Below are positions 23,277-35,248 of a DNA stretch of 64,000 nt, piece by piece; the first letter of the stretch is position 1; each line of letters opens with the position of its first letter. The position numbers were made by a program, and so were the translations under genes. The DNA comes from Actinomortierella ambigua (taxonomy: Eukaryota; Mortierellomycota; Mortierellomycetes; Mortierellales; Mortierellaceae). The notes under the pieces are model-generated. The model was not told where the DNA came from. It did no database searches and saw only the letters and a list, made by a program, of their open reading frames with translations. The stretch is taken from assembly GCA_016098155.1 (NCBI GenBank), contig JAAAJB010000055.1, forward strand, positions 22,724 to 86,723, written 5' to 3'.

Positions 23277-25190
23277 GCGTCCAAAACTCGTCTGTCTCCA
23301 TCACGAGATATGTTTAAAGGAAGACGTACCAGTACACTGGGGCTGATAAAGGTACTTTTCTCAGAACTCCATAATCTCCGGAAGATAGATCGACAAACAG
23401 TGGGCGGAGGTAGGAGGAAGGGTACAGAGGAAACCAATTGAACTTTCTTTGTCTCCCTCTTCTCTTTCGTTCCCTTTGCACATGCGAGGAGAATGGGGGC
23501 AAAAGGGCACAGGGCTGAGCTCTTTCCTTTTTCTTTGATCACGGCTTTTTTTTTTCTTCCTGTTGGAGTAAAGATCGCTCTTGGCGGAAAAAAGGGGAAA
23601 GGAGGGAGAGACAGATGGTCAAGGGCCGCAGAACTAGACATGGAAACGAGTAGGCTGTTTTGGCCATGTGTCAGGGATACTGTTGTTGATGTCCCTGGAC
23701 CCTTAAAAAATGCAATGAGAAAAAGGAAGAGCTTGGCACACAGCACCACCGTTAACCCTTTCCGTCTCCTTTCTCCCTCACTCGACGATCATTATGACAA
23801 GTTGGCCGTTTTGTCGTTGTGGCAAAAGGAAAAAAAAAAGAATCACGAGGTGAATGACGCACATTCATTATGAGGAAGGGAGGGAAGGTGGTTGTGATGG
23901 AAAAGAAGGGTGATATTGTCGGAAGAATGCAAAACGAGAGAAGGTTTTTGACCTGCATATTGTCCAGGTGGACAATTCAAACACGTTTCACTGCGCGTTG
24001 GTTTTTTGTGACATCGATGTGGGTCGACAAATTTAGAGTTGCAGTTACAGGCTGAAAGAGTATGTGATCGAGAGGTGACATGAACACAACTCAAGCTATG
24101 TTTTCATAACTATGATTGTTTTAGGAAATCCCGAATGTCGTAACCCAATGCTCTCCCGGTGTGAGGGGGAGGAGGAATGTATGCACTCCACACAATTAGA
24201 AGAACAACAATTTCTATACGACGCGTATGAGGGATTGTCCCCTTCCCTTCAATCCGCAAATCTCTCTCTCTCTCAGTCGTCTGCTTTACTTCTTCTTGTA
24301 CACACTTGACGCTCTTGAGCCAGCTGGATGTCACTCGTGAACCCCCGGAATCTTTTTTGTCGCCATTAGCGCCCGCCGTCGCTTGAGAACTGAGAATGTA
24401 CATAGCCTTACCTTGTAAAAAAAATTGAACAAAAGAAACGTTTGGCACCAGGAGCATAAACGTACTTGATCAACTTCGTAGTATTCTACCAGGTTTCGGA
24501 CAAGAATTAAGGTTAACTCTCTCCTTGTGAGAAAACGAGATGAGGGCTGTTGGATCCAACCCGAAACCAAGGACAAAATAAACGTTCCTACAATTCCCCT
24601 TCGCGTGAGGGTTTTGTAAAAGGCTGAACCCACTCTCTGCCAAGTACTCGGGGCTGAATAATAGGGATGCCAGGTTGTTGTGACCAATCAGCTGGAGCAA
24701 GAGTGTCCACGCAGTATAGTTTTCCTTGTAGCGATGATAATTAGTGATGATCATGATGACCCCATGCATTCCCCAGTACTCACTGTGTAAAGGCACAGCC
24801 CCTAGTTAGCGGGATAATCATTTTCCTCCTCTTACGAGATTTTGATAAGGTTCTCTGTTTGCAAAGGAAGTACAAGATTGATTACACTCATTGAATTGCT
24901 GTTCTCTCTCTTTTCTCTCTCTCTCTATCTCGCTCACTCTCTTTCTCTCTCTCTGTCTCTGTCTCTGCGGCAACGGGACTTTGTGTGGGAGAATATAGAT
25001 AAACTGATATCAGCATTAAAGGTGAAGTGCTGCCCAACAGAAATGAATGGGAACAGATGACGCCTTTTTCTCCATTTGGCACAGCAGCAGTTGGCTCTCC
25101 GCCTTGCCTCCCTCCACGTGCAGCGCAAACTAGACTACACTACCTCCACGTCGGTACATAAACTTTCCGAGAATCAGTAGAGGTGCATGG

Positions 25191-25217
25191 CAACAACAAC
25201 AACAACAACAACAACAA
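25191..25217. repeat. CAA trinucleotide microsatellite
   Basis: Nine CAA units in non-coding DNA. Confidence 0.9.
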
Positions 25218-26835
25218 AGCACGCACACGCTCGCGTGCTCTTGAGAGTGCGGTGCAACTTGAGAGAGCGATCCGCTTACCTCCTTTAGATGAACAACGTT
25301 TATCCGAATAAGAGTTGTCGCCTTTTTTTTTTTTTTTTATTGAAAGGATTTTGGCCTCTATCTCATAGCAGTTAGTGGAATAGTGACCCTTGGATGGGTG
25401 CTTATCTTCGCCATGCTTCATGGTTAGGGCTCTGCGATTCAGGCTAGGAGATTTTTACCGAGATAGCGTATCTTGGGAGGTCATGCGTTGCGTTCATTGA
25501 CGTTGCTCTCCTGGGGAGGTCAGTTGACGCACTTGAGCCTTGGAAAAGGTCGGTTCAAGTAAAAGAGCTGACGACTACTGTCGCTCGCACTAAATATTCT
25601 CTTTCTCTCTCTCTCCCCTTCTCAAACAATATGAGAACAGGCAATCCCCTTCTTGGTGGTGCTAAATGTGGCGAAATAGGGTTTTTTTTCGACAAACAGG
25701 CCCTCCTTCATTTTGGCTTTTTTTTTTGTGCTCTGAGCCGTTTTGCTTTGATCACAAGTCACCAAAGGAGAGGCGTTCAATAAACTTCATATTTCCCAGG
25801 CCATGGTTCTTATCTTGTGTCCGAGCTGGAACCCCATTGGCCGAAAAAAGACGCATACCCATGGGTAGCACTCCATGCTTTTCATGCTCACCTATTAGTC
25901 GTTTTTTTTCATTCTTCCTCGCCATCTCTCTCTAAGCAAATTGTGTTCCATGGGCGTCTAGGCTTTTCGGTTAAAACGCGATAAAATAAAGAGTGGCACC
26001 AAGGACATCTTTTGTTATACATTGATCGATGGGATTAACCTTTTGTCCATGAATAAGCAGGAGAATGAAAGAAATACATGGGTCCTGGGCATGTCAGTGT
26101 TGTTATTGCACCCAAATCACGCCCTTTAAAAAATAATCTGCGGCATGTTTATCCATGAGTCGACACGAAAGCTGATGCGAATGCGGCGTGATATTTCACA
26201 ATATCTGCACTTATTGGGTTGTTGTTGTGCGTGCTAATTCCGAGGCTCGGAAGAGTGCACCTGTTTTTTTTTTCAACGATACCCCTGGACATTTTTTTCG
26301 TCCTACGGAATTTGTGGGGACAACCGTCGCCTCACTTTTTCTGCAGAAACGCACTTTATTTTTGTGCAAAAGAAGATAGAAAAAAGGAGTACAAGGGGGA
26401 AGCTGAGGCAAGGTGCAAGAAGCTAGATGAGCATGAATATCAGGACCACGCAGTTTCCCGTGTTCTCTTCTTGCACGTTCGGGGCGATTGTTCGACAATC
26501 ATCAAGATCGTGTCACGCGCTGATGGACACGTCTCGGAGAGTCATGTCTGGGACAAAAAAAAAGGGGGTGGGGGGTGGGGAGAAGGGAGGGAGTGGAGAG
26601 GACTAAAGGAGAAAGAGTGAAGTAGTTGGGGCATCTCACCATTACATAGGAGAACACAGCCTTTGATGCAACACCAGCCCCGCGTGGTTGTCTCTTGAGA
26701 AAACGATCCCGCGGGAATCAATCCTCCTTTCGTATCAGCTGGTGGCACAAGAAAACAGAGCATCCCAACGAGAACAAAAAAATGACATAGAAAACAAGCG
26801 GTATTACCTGCCATGAAAGACGACAGCTTTTTTAT

Positions 26836-26860
26836 TTTTACTTTTACTTTTACTTTTACA
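26836..26860. repeat. TTTTAC hexamer repeat
   Basis: Four tandem copies of a TTTTAC unit in non-coding DNA. Confidence 0.85.
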
Positions 26861-27245
26861 ATTCCATCGACGTAAACCGCGCTCTTGTCCACATCTTCCC
26901 TACTGTGTTGCAGGTCTGCCCCTCACATTCAAGTCCTAAGCAGGAACAGAGACAATTTGCGACCATGAGCTCGAACCGTCGCTGCCTATGTATGAATGGG
27001 CGAAGAGACGAATCAAGGGCTTTCTTGGAAAAGTATCTATTGCTTATCCACATAGCACGACGTGAGCTTATGTCAAATTCGTACGCGGCATCCTTCAGCA
27101 TCTTCGTTCAGTTTCGTACGCGAGACCTATGATTGCGCTACGCTTGCATAAGGAGGTGTATATTTCTGTCGACCAAATCTCTGTTGTCGGTGACACATCT
27201 ACCTCCTATAGTGTGTACTATGGTTTTCTTTACCAATGTTTTAAG

Positions 27246-27700
27246 TTACCGTAGTAAAATCTTTGCATAACGGTGGAAAACAATGTCGTCAATATCAACA
27301 TCTCCTAGACGGGTACGTTTCTTTGACATCGCGTGTTCTAGACAACTAAACAGACGCTCGCTCTCCGCCGACGATGCTTGAACGGAGAGGTACATTCTCG
27401 TGAGACATGCAAGCGTAGGATACTCCTGGCGATATGCCTTCCAACACTACAAGATATCCCTCATCGAGTACTTCAACTGAATTACTGAGCCAACTCATCT
27501 CCTTTTGGCACGCTTTCTTCGATTTGTTGATACTTCATTCGCTTCTGAAGTCACGCCATCCACACTTGTTTGATTTTGGTTACTCTTGCTTGCATTTTCG
27601 TCGTCGCCACCATTGCCATCACTCAAAGTGTTGTGTGAAAGTCTTGGTCAATTCTTTGGCGATTTCGCGTAGCGATCTGTCATGTTAGCCAATCAAAAAC
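27246..27700 (-). mobile_element. hAT transposase C-terminal remnant
   Basis: The leftward translation ending at the stop at 27246-27248 reads WKAYRQEYPTLACLTRMYL, then SVQASSAESERLFS, then SKKRTRLGDVDIDDIVF. This is the hAT-family dimerisation region: W(W)K then YPxLAxLAxxxL, the SxxSERxFS signature and the kRxxLxxxxVxxLVF tail. An in-frame stop occurs just upstream of the Trp (near 27430) and further stops lie beyond it, with an acidic linker (GNGGDDENASKSNQNQ) between. The N-terminal zinc finger and catalytic part are not visible, so this is a dead 3' fragment. Confidence 0.8.
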
Positions 27701-28208
27701 AAGTTTTAAAGTCGTAGAATGCTCACAGCCACAACCCGAAGCTCGAAGGCGCGATTAATAACTCGACCTTTGAAGGATTAACAAATCCATGAATACAATA
27801 TTTCGGATTACTGCAATATGCAGGTATTCGGACTGGACTCCATCTACAGCCCTAGAAAAGTTCGAAACGACCTCTTACATGAAAACGGCCAAAAAGAAGT
27901 CTGAAATCAAAGACACAGGGTATGAAACCGCAGAGCATACTGTACTGTACATCACTTACAAACTTCTAAGCCCACTGGTAAACCAAAGTACGATAGTACC
28001 AGTCGTACACGAACTTGCGTGCCAGTATGTTGTAGTACCGGCAATGATCACTATTTCAACCGCTCCCCCTCCTTCCCCGACGGCGGTGGTGTTTAAATAG
28101 TCAGCAGACAGCTCTTTTGCCTGCCTTTTTTTTCTGGTTTCTGTATCCCAACAGCCCTCTTTTATTTTCAATCTTCAAGTAACAACCCCCCCCCCAAAAA
28201 AAGACTCG
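27701..28208. promoter_or_regulatory. Upstream region of the CVNH gene
   Basis: About 500 bp between the hAT remnant and the CVNH start codon. It includes a poly-T and a poly-C run just before the ATG (28120-28200). A 103-aa plus-strand open frame here (27789-28100) has no recognisable domain and is not called. Confidence 0.35.
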
Positions 28209-29421
28209 ATGCATTTCCACAGCATCGCCATCCTCCTCGGTCTCACCATAGCCGCCCTTTCCGCTCCGGTCTCGGGGAGCCAGTTTGTTAATCAAAACAT
28301 TACCGTATCCTGTCGCGGCTTCCAGTTACTGGAGGATGGCCACACCCTGAAAGCCCTCTGTCTGACTGAATATTGGTCTAAAATCGACACGAACCGCTAC
28401 CTTGGATACATCGATGGTAACGAGATTATGCGTCCTGATATCATATGAGCAAAGGAAGGAGTGAAGGTTAAAGAAGATACAGATGAAGAAAAAAAAACAG
28501 GTTGCTAACGCCATGTTTTCCCCTCCATCACAGGCGCGCTCAAATGGGGCGAGAAACATTGGCTTGGGTCCGCGGCTATACGACCAGATGGTATTCCGAA
28601 CGGTGAACCCATCTTGACAGCCGTACTGTATGGCGCAGACAAAGTTCATGGTCCTAACAAGTCTGTTAGTCAGGTTAATCTTGGCAAGTTCACTTGGACG
28701 AGTACACGATTCTTTACACTTCATCATAGTGCTGACTGTGAGCACATTTTGTTTGCTAACAACGGTCCCTTTTTTTGATACTTCTACTACTCTGTCTGAA
28801 GCCGAGCGCATCAAGAACATTAATGGCACACTGACCTATTATGCGGGGCCACCATTAATGAGCCAGGGTGTTAACCCTGAAATTACCAAATCCTGTCGCA
28901 ACCTCCAGTTGGAGGATGGCCAATTCCTGGTAGCAACCTGTCTAGTTGAAGTTTCGACCATAGTCGACTTGGATAAGGACCTTGGAAATGACGATGGTAA
29001 CGAGATTATGCATCATGATACCATGTGAATATAGGATAGTATGAAGGTAAAGGTTGTTAACACCCATTTTTGCCCCCTCGACCATAGGCAAGTTCAATTG
29101 GGGTTGGGTCTGGAGCAATTGGTCGAAATCCTCTGAGGGCGTGGCAGTTGTTACGGAGAATGCGGTCCTTAGAGCCGAACTGTACACCAAAGACAAAAAG
29201 ACTATAGTGTCTGCTAGCGTTAACCTTTGTAAGTTCACTTGAACGAGCACACGATACTTTACACTGCATCATAGTGTTGACTGCAAGCAAATTCTTGTCT
29301 ACTAACAATAGTTCTTCCTTTTGGCATTTTTACTCTGTTTGAAGCCGAGCGTATCAAGAACGTCAACGGCGCACTAACCATTATAGAATATAACGAGTGG
29401 ATGAAGAGTCAACATGCATGA
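28209..29421 (+). CDS. Secreted protein with two cyanovirin-N-like (CVNH) domains
   Basis: Five exons in phase: 28209-28416, 28534-28683, 28802-28996, 29088-29228 and 29345-29421, giving 256 aa. A signal peptide (MHFHSIAILLGLTIAALSAP) is followed by two copies of the CVNH pattern. Copy 1 has SCRGFQLLEDGHTLKALC, YLGYIDG then ALKWG. Copy 2 has SCRNLQLEDGQFLVATC, DLGNDDG then KFNWG. The first ends RIKNINGTLTYY and the second RIKNVNGALTII. CVNH proteins of fungi are usually lectin-like carbohydrate binders. Exon-intron positions are the same in both copies and the introns are themselves similar. The intron after exon 2 appears to use a GC donor (28684-28685), while its partner in copy 2 uses GT. 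Carbohydrate binding is inferred from family only. Confidence 0.75.
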
Positions 29422-30953
29422 AGTCCTCTACTGCTATGTAGTATATAGCAAAGGTCATCTTTCCACCCTACACGTTTGAACAAAGAATCCTATATTTTTT
29501 CCCTTCAGTTACTTGTTCCAAGAAACACAGACGCCTTGATATGTCCCCTTCTCGACGCGATGTAAAGCGCGCGCATGGCCATGGGGTTGTCTGCCTTCGA
29601 TAGACCTTGACCCTCCCCTGGTTCCTCTGCTAAAATGCGCGGGAGCGAGGGTGGGAAGGCCGTCTTACTGCTTCAGGCGCTGATCCAGTCTGCAATCCCT
29701 TCACCATGGTCTCCCAAAAATTAAGCCTCACCAACGAATATCCTGAGAATTGGAGTTGCGTGACATGGCAGAACACAGAAAGTACAGGTTCCGTACGATA
29801 AGCCCACTTTTGGCTATGAGACTAAAATTCATTCAACATCTCTGGACCGTGTTTAGTACAGATAGGGAAACCGTTTTCTCTCACTTCCTGTGTGATACTT
29901 TAGGAATGTATAATACTATATATTTTCCTGCCAAACTACCATGCAAAGCACGTTGCTGGGTCTTCATCAAAATGGAGCATTACACACTTGTTCTAGTATT
30001 TTGTTCAATACTTGCGCTTCTGAGCGACACGTAAAACACAATGCAATTTGCTGAATGGGATAGAATTTGACTTGCCTTAATCAAGGTGGATGCCAATTTT
30101 TTTTTCAGGCCTTTCACCATCTCTCGTCTGTTTATTATCAACGTTCATGAGGGGCATTTGCATACAGTGACACGGTGCTCACACATCGATAATATTTGAC
30201 GGCGGCTGCCCAGGACTTTCCTCAAAAAACCCCACGGACTTACAAAATGTTGCTTCAAAGCTATTCTGCATCAAGTAGTAAAACGCAGGCGGGCCTCTAT
30301 TTTCACGAAGTAGCTTTGTTGATATTCGTTCCTGTCCGCATGAGATAAACCGAGACGTGTATTATCATCTCAGGCACATTCTAAAAGACGCGCTTTAACT
30401 GTACTCGGTTTCACATGTTGTATTATTGTGCACGAACGACATCTGATTTTCCGGTGTCTTTCGATCAAGCGCATTGATAGTCTACATACATCCTTAACCT
30501 AACCTAATCCCCTGGTTTCCAAAACTCTCTTTCTTGTGTTCAGCGGAAGAGGGTGAATTGAAGCGCTCGGAATGCCCTTGCTCGCGAATGAAATCCGCCA
30601 AGAGCTCGGTCGATGGCACTCTGGCGAAAAACATTTTCACGTTAAATACCAAAAGACAAAGATAAGAACGTGCACTGGCTTGGAGGTGTTCAATCTAGTT
30701 TGTTAGCGTGATTTGCGTTGATGCCCAGTCCAACCACCTTTCTCTTCTCACAGCTATGGTCGATGTGTGGATTGTGTTCAGCGAGCTGGTTTTGCCGTAC
30801 GGGGACCGAGAGCCCAAAGCTAAATTCTACATGACATTGAACAAAAAAATATATATTCTCCTCCTGCCTCCTTTTTTTCGCCTAACCACTCTCTCTTTTT
30901 CTTCTTGCTCTCCCCCGACCTCCCAACAAAGACTTTATCCATATAGCGTCACC
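29422..30953. other. Intergenic region with one GC-rich remnant
   Basis: Mostly AT-rich and without a gene. At 29520-29720 a GC-rich island gives, on the minus strand, PSLPRILAEEPGEGQGL and MAMRALYIASRRGHIKASVF with one stop, suggesting an old exon fragment of unknown origin. The last 100 bp are a pyrimidine-rich leader of the carotenoid oxygenase. Confidence 0.35.
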
Positions 30954-33302
30954 ATGACAGCAACCACTGAGACTACGGATGATATTCCACAGCCTGCCGA
31001 GAAGAAGAAGATCTACAACCTCCACAACAATATCTTTGAAGAGAAAGGTCATTTCAAGGTTCAGAACCCACCCAAGCGACGTACGACTGCAACCTCGAAT
31101 ATTGCCCTTCGAGGCAACTTTTATCCAGTCTTTGAGGAGACTGAGGGTGACCATGGGATGATGTGCGAGGTCGAGGGCACTATTCCTGAGTGCCTCGCCG
31201 ACTCACAGTATGTGCGCACAGGTCCTAACACCCTCAATATTCCTGATGGGCGTCCGCATCACTTGTTTGATGGTAAAACAACAAAGATAAAATATTTTGT
31301 TCTCTGCAGAAAAAAAAAACAATGTGTGACAAGCAGTGAACTGTGTTGCAAAACAGACAACTCAACAATCTCCATCGTTCTCTTCAAACCCTAATTCATA
31401 GGCGAGGGCATGCTCCATGGAGTGTATTTTTCGTCGGTTCAAGGCCCCGACGGCAGGAAGGTGATTCAACCCCGGTACATGAACCGCTGGGTTCGCAGTC
31501 AGGCATTGGAGCTCGCCAACAAGCACGGGCATATCGTCCCTTCTGTGAGCGTTCTCCTTTCACCCGAGTATGGGGTCTGGGCGGCGTTAAAGAATTACCT
31601 CTTCTACGGCATCAAGGGCTTCTGGCGAGGCCTGAAAGACATGGGGAATGGCAGCACGTCTCTCACGTTCTTCCAGTCGAGGGTCTTGGCGCTTCAAGAA
31701 GCTGGGCTGCCGTATGAGATCGAGGTGCCAACGCTGGATACGATCGGTCAATACTATTTTGAAAAGACGGACGCCGAAAACTTTAGTCAGAAGGGCCGAG
31801 CGTTGTTGAAGCAGGTGGTCACAGCACATCCCAAGGTAAATCAAAAAAAAAAGGAGTGGAGGTTTTTGCTGCCACGTCTACTTTTCTCCTCCTCTCCTTA
31901 AAGTCGACCAAAAAGACTTTACGTATATTTGTTTATTCATTCTTTTTTTCTGCACCTCTGGTTTTTTCTCTACACCATAGTACGACCCCAAGACCGGAGA
32001 GATCATCTTCTTCCGGTATGGCACCCCCACAGACTTTAGCTACTCGGTTGTGGCAGCTGACGGTACCAAGACAGTATGGGAGGAACACATTCCGGGACAA
32101 AAGCCGCAGATGGTGTTGATGCATGACTTTGCAGTGACGGATACGTACAGCATGTAAGTGAGTTCGTTGAGTGTCTGTGTCAACTATTTTTGTTTTGTTT
32201 TGGTCATGACCTCCCATCCACCCCCTTGTTTTCTAGAGTCACTCGTTCAAATCACTTACTAACACGCTTTTCTATGTATCTTGTCTTGGCGGCTAGCTTT
32301 ATCGATGCAGGTCCACGGGTTGATATGCCCAACAATCTCTACAAGGGACTTCCGGTCATGGGCATGGATCCTTCGCAGCCATCGCGATACGCCATCATTC
32401 CACGGTACTTTAAGAAGGGCCGAGACGAAGTACGTTGGTTCGAGGCAGCAGCATGTTCGATCCTCCACACGGCGAACGCGTGGGACATCAAGGACGCTGA
32501 AGGAAAAGTGGTGGCGATCCATATGTTGGCATGCCGAGCCGAGCGTTTTCCCAATGACCTGAACGCCACTCAAAAGATGAGCGACGGGGTCGAGAGCCAA
32601 AAATACACGGAGCCAGGTTCGGATGAGTACAGTAAGCGCCAGCCGGAGGCCATGTACTTGTCGTTGTACAAGTTTGACCTGATCGAGGGTACGGTCGAGC
32701 ACACGACGATCTGTCCGATCATCACCGAGTTCCCGACAATGAACTATGACTGGTTCCTGCGACCCGAGTCACGGTACGTTTACATGGCCTCGATCCAGGA
32801 GGCCACGCCGGGCCACATGTCCAAGCTCCACGGCATTGTCAAGGCGGACGTGCACGCGGCCCTGGAGCTCCAGCGCGAGCTGCGAGAGGCTGGCAAGTTG
32901 CAAGGGACCGAACTCGGCATTGAGAACCTGGCGCGACTTCAGCGGGAGCATGGACAGTACTATCGGTTCCCGGGCCAGTTCAAGGGAGGTGAGGCGACGT
33001 TTGTATCGCGAGGTGTGGACGGCCAGAGTCAAGAAGATTTGGCAGAGGACGATGGGTTCTTGCTCGTGTACGTGTATGACGAGTCGCAGCTTGATCCGGA
33101 GACGCAGTTGACGATCAAGGAGGAGACGGAGCAGGTGACGGAGCTGTGGATCTTTGATGCGCAAAACATCGAGCAAGGCCCGGTCGCCAAAATCAAGATC
33201 CCGCGCCGTGTCCCGTATGGGTTCCATGGGTTCCATGTTAGAAAGTCCCACATCCAGGAGAATCGCGAGTTGCAGCACAAAATGGGCCGCTTAAGCGAAT
33301 AG
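30954..33302 (+). CDS. Carotenoid cleavage dioxygenase (RPE65/BCO family)
   Basis: Four exons in phase: 30954-31272, 31402-31835, 31981-32153 and 32297-33302, giving 643 aa. The enzyme family uses Fe(II), held by four histidines, to cleave a double bond of a carotenoid with O2 and yield apocarotenoid aldehydes. All four appear present: His249 (TAHPKYDPKTGE), His299 (LMHDFAVTD), His366 (ILHTANAWD) and His619 (VPYGFHGFHV). The substrate-entry GEGMLHG motif follows the first intron. In Mucoromycota, related enzymes start the beta-carotene to trisporoid (sex pheromone) route. Whether this one does so, or acts symmetrically to give retinal, cannot be read from sequence. No signal or membrane segment is obvious. 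Confidence 0.92.
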
Positions 33303-33328
33303 CGAATAGCGTGACGGGCAGAATTTTA

Positions 33329-33334
33329 AATAAA
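33329..33334 (+). terminator. Likely polyadenylation signal of the carotenoid oxygenase
   Basis: AATAAA 27 nt after the stop codon, in A/T-rich sequence just before the EBP2 leader. The two genes are only about 190 bp apart. Confidence 0.5.
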
Positions 33335-33494
33335 AATAGTGGTGGCAAAAATTGGGGTGCTGCCAGCCAGCTGAATGCGATCACAACAGTGCCAAGCCAC
33401 CAGCGAGCTTTCTTTTTTTTATGGTCCTGGGTTGTGCATGCATCCCACTCCCTTCACCACGCTCCCTTCGTCCATCACCACACCCATTAAAACA

Positions 33495-35034
33495 ATGTCC
33501 GATTCGGAGCACTCAGAGCAAGAGTTTACCCTCGAGGACCTCGAGGGATCGGATGTCGAAATGATTTCCGAGGACGAGGAGAACCCCATTGACATTGTCC
33601 CTCAGCAACGGGTCACTATCAACAACGAGGTATAACCTGCCTTCCTGCTCTCACCTTCCGCCTCACTTCCCAACACGAGACCCCTTAGCGATAAGAGAAA
33701 AAAAAAAGATGATGAGAAGAAGCTAGTCGAGCACTGAGTAATGGCTGTCATCGACGTACAACCCCTCGAACAAACACGTTCCAAGAACAGACAACACATG
33801 GAAAAATTAGTTGGGCATCGATCCAGTCAACAGCCTCCACAATAGCGAACGCTACTCGACAGACGCAACAAGAGGCAAATGCCATTCTCCAACCTCTCTA
33901 TCTACATACGCATATACCCTTTTCAGGAAGACTGTCCACCACTTTACCTGTTTGCTCCCACCGTTTCCTCAGTTCCTGATGCCACCCACAGTGGGTACGA
34001 CCAAGACACTAACGTTACCCCCTTCCGCCCTACAATTTCCAATCATCTTTATTTAATTTGAATAGCAAGCATTAAAGAGACTCCGGGAGCAGATTGGACT
34101 GCCATCAGATCTCGCCTTTTCGGAGACACAGTCGGTGACGTCGTCCAAGGCGATTGAGCTGGTGGATCCGGACGATGATCTGAAGCGGGAGGTTGCGTTT
34201 TACGAGCAAGCGCTGGAGGCGGCGGTGATTGGACGGGATCGGCTAAAGAAGGAAGGGATTCCCTTTGAGCGACCAGATGATTATTTTGCAGAGATGGTCA
34301 AGTCGGATGAACACATGGCCAAGATCCGACAGCGGTTGCTGGACGAGAACGCGTCGATCCAGGCCAGCGAGCGCGCCAAGGCCCAGCGCGAGCTCAAGAA
34401 GTTTGGCAAGAAGGTCCAGATCGAGAAGCGGTTGGAGCGTGAGAAGGCCAAGTCGGATGCTTTGGACAAGATTGAGACTCTGAAGAAGAGTAAGTTCTTT
34501 TCTTTTTCTTTTTTGTTTTCTCTCGTTATGAGGAGGGGAAAAAAACAGAGATGACAGGTGGTGGTGGAGGGAGTCGAATGCATCTTTCTTTTATATTTAC
34601 ATCTTTTGCTAACGTGGGCATTGAATGACTTCCCTTTTCTTCTTTCATCTTCCCGCACCTTATTAGAGCGCCAGCAGAATGCCGCTAGCATGGATGATGG
34701 CACGGACCAGTTTGACGTGGCACTGGCAAGTGACGACGAGATGCCAGCTCACAGCGGTGATGGAAAGGGCAACAATAATAAGAAGCGGGCTGCGTCCTCG
34801 ACACAGGATTCGCGCAACAAGCGGTTAAAGAAGAACCAAAAGTTTGGCTTTGGCGGCAAGAAGAGGAACGCAAAGTCCAACACGGCCGATTCGTCCGCAG
34901 ACATGTCTGGCTTCAGCGTCAAGCGCAACAAGTCGTCCTCGTTCAAGACTGGCGCCCACAAGGCTGCGGCCAAGAAGGGCAAGCCGGCGGCCAAGCGGCC
35001 GGGAAAGACCCGTCGCATGAACGCACGGAAGTAA
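33495..35034 (+). CDS. EBP2: rRNA-processing protein EBP2
   Basis: Three exons in phase: 33495-33629, 34066-34489 and 34667-35034, giving 308 aa. The order is an acidic N-terminus (SDSEHSEQEFTLEDLEGSD), then the conserved Ebp2 core (REVAFYEQALEAAVIGRDRL, IPFERPDDYFAEMVKSDEHM, IRQRLLDE, a basic ELKKFGKKVQIEKRLEREK helix), then a Lys/Arg-rich tail with KFGFGGKKRNAKSNTADS and GKTRRMNARK. EBP2 is a nucleolar factor needed for 27S pre-rRNA processing and 60S subunit assembly, with Rrs1 and Brx1. The length is slightly below yeast (427 aa), owing to a shorter acidic start. Confidence 0.95.
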
Positions 35035-35248
35035 TATGTTGCTTAGGCGGGTAACAAGACCAGGCTGCATTTTTTCCCCTCCTATTCCTTTCTCTCTCCC
35101 TCTCCCTTTCATCTACCCGTTCTCCTCGTCTATTCTTTGTTAGCATTCTTCAATACAGTACACATCACTAAGCCATTTTGAAAGAAAAAACAGAGTTTGT
35201 GTTGACTGTTATTATGGGCTATTGGGGGGAGGGGGGAGGGAAAGGGAG

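Larger units (their letters stand above)
23277..27245. other. Gene-poor accessory stretch
   Basis: About 4 kb, AT-rich with many short homopolymers and CT/GA runs. I found no supported gene. Two minus-strand frames, 24796-24470 and 26814-26542, have some protein-like features. The second begins with a hydrophobic, Cys-containing segment (ACFLCHFFVLVGMLCFL), but neither is recognised. The presence of transposon debris on its right edge suggests it is a repeat-decayed interval. Confidence 0.35.

Noticed and set aside
24470..24796. 108-aa minus-strand ORF
   Set aside because: No family, no neighbouring exon that extends it, and AT-rich surroundings. Coding cannot be supported.
26542..26814. Small Cys-containing secreted peptide ORF (minus strand)
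   Set aside because: The N-terminal segment is hydrophobic, but the frame runs into a low-complexity Ser/Pro end and no homologue is recognised. Noted only within the gene-poor stretch.
30493..30508. TTAACCTAACCTAA, telomere-like
   Set aside because: Only two degenerate units and flanked by ordinary sequence, so neither a telomere nor a clear interstitial array.
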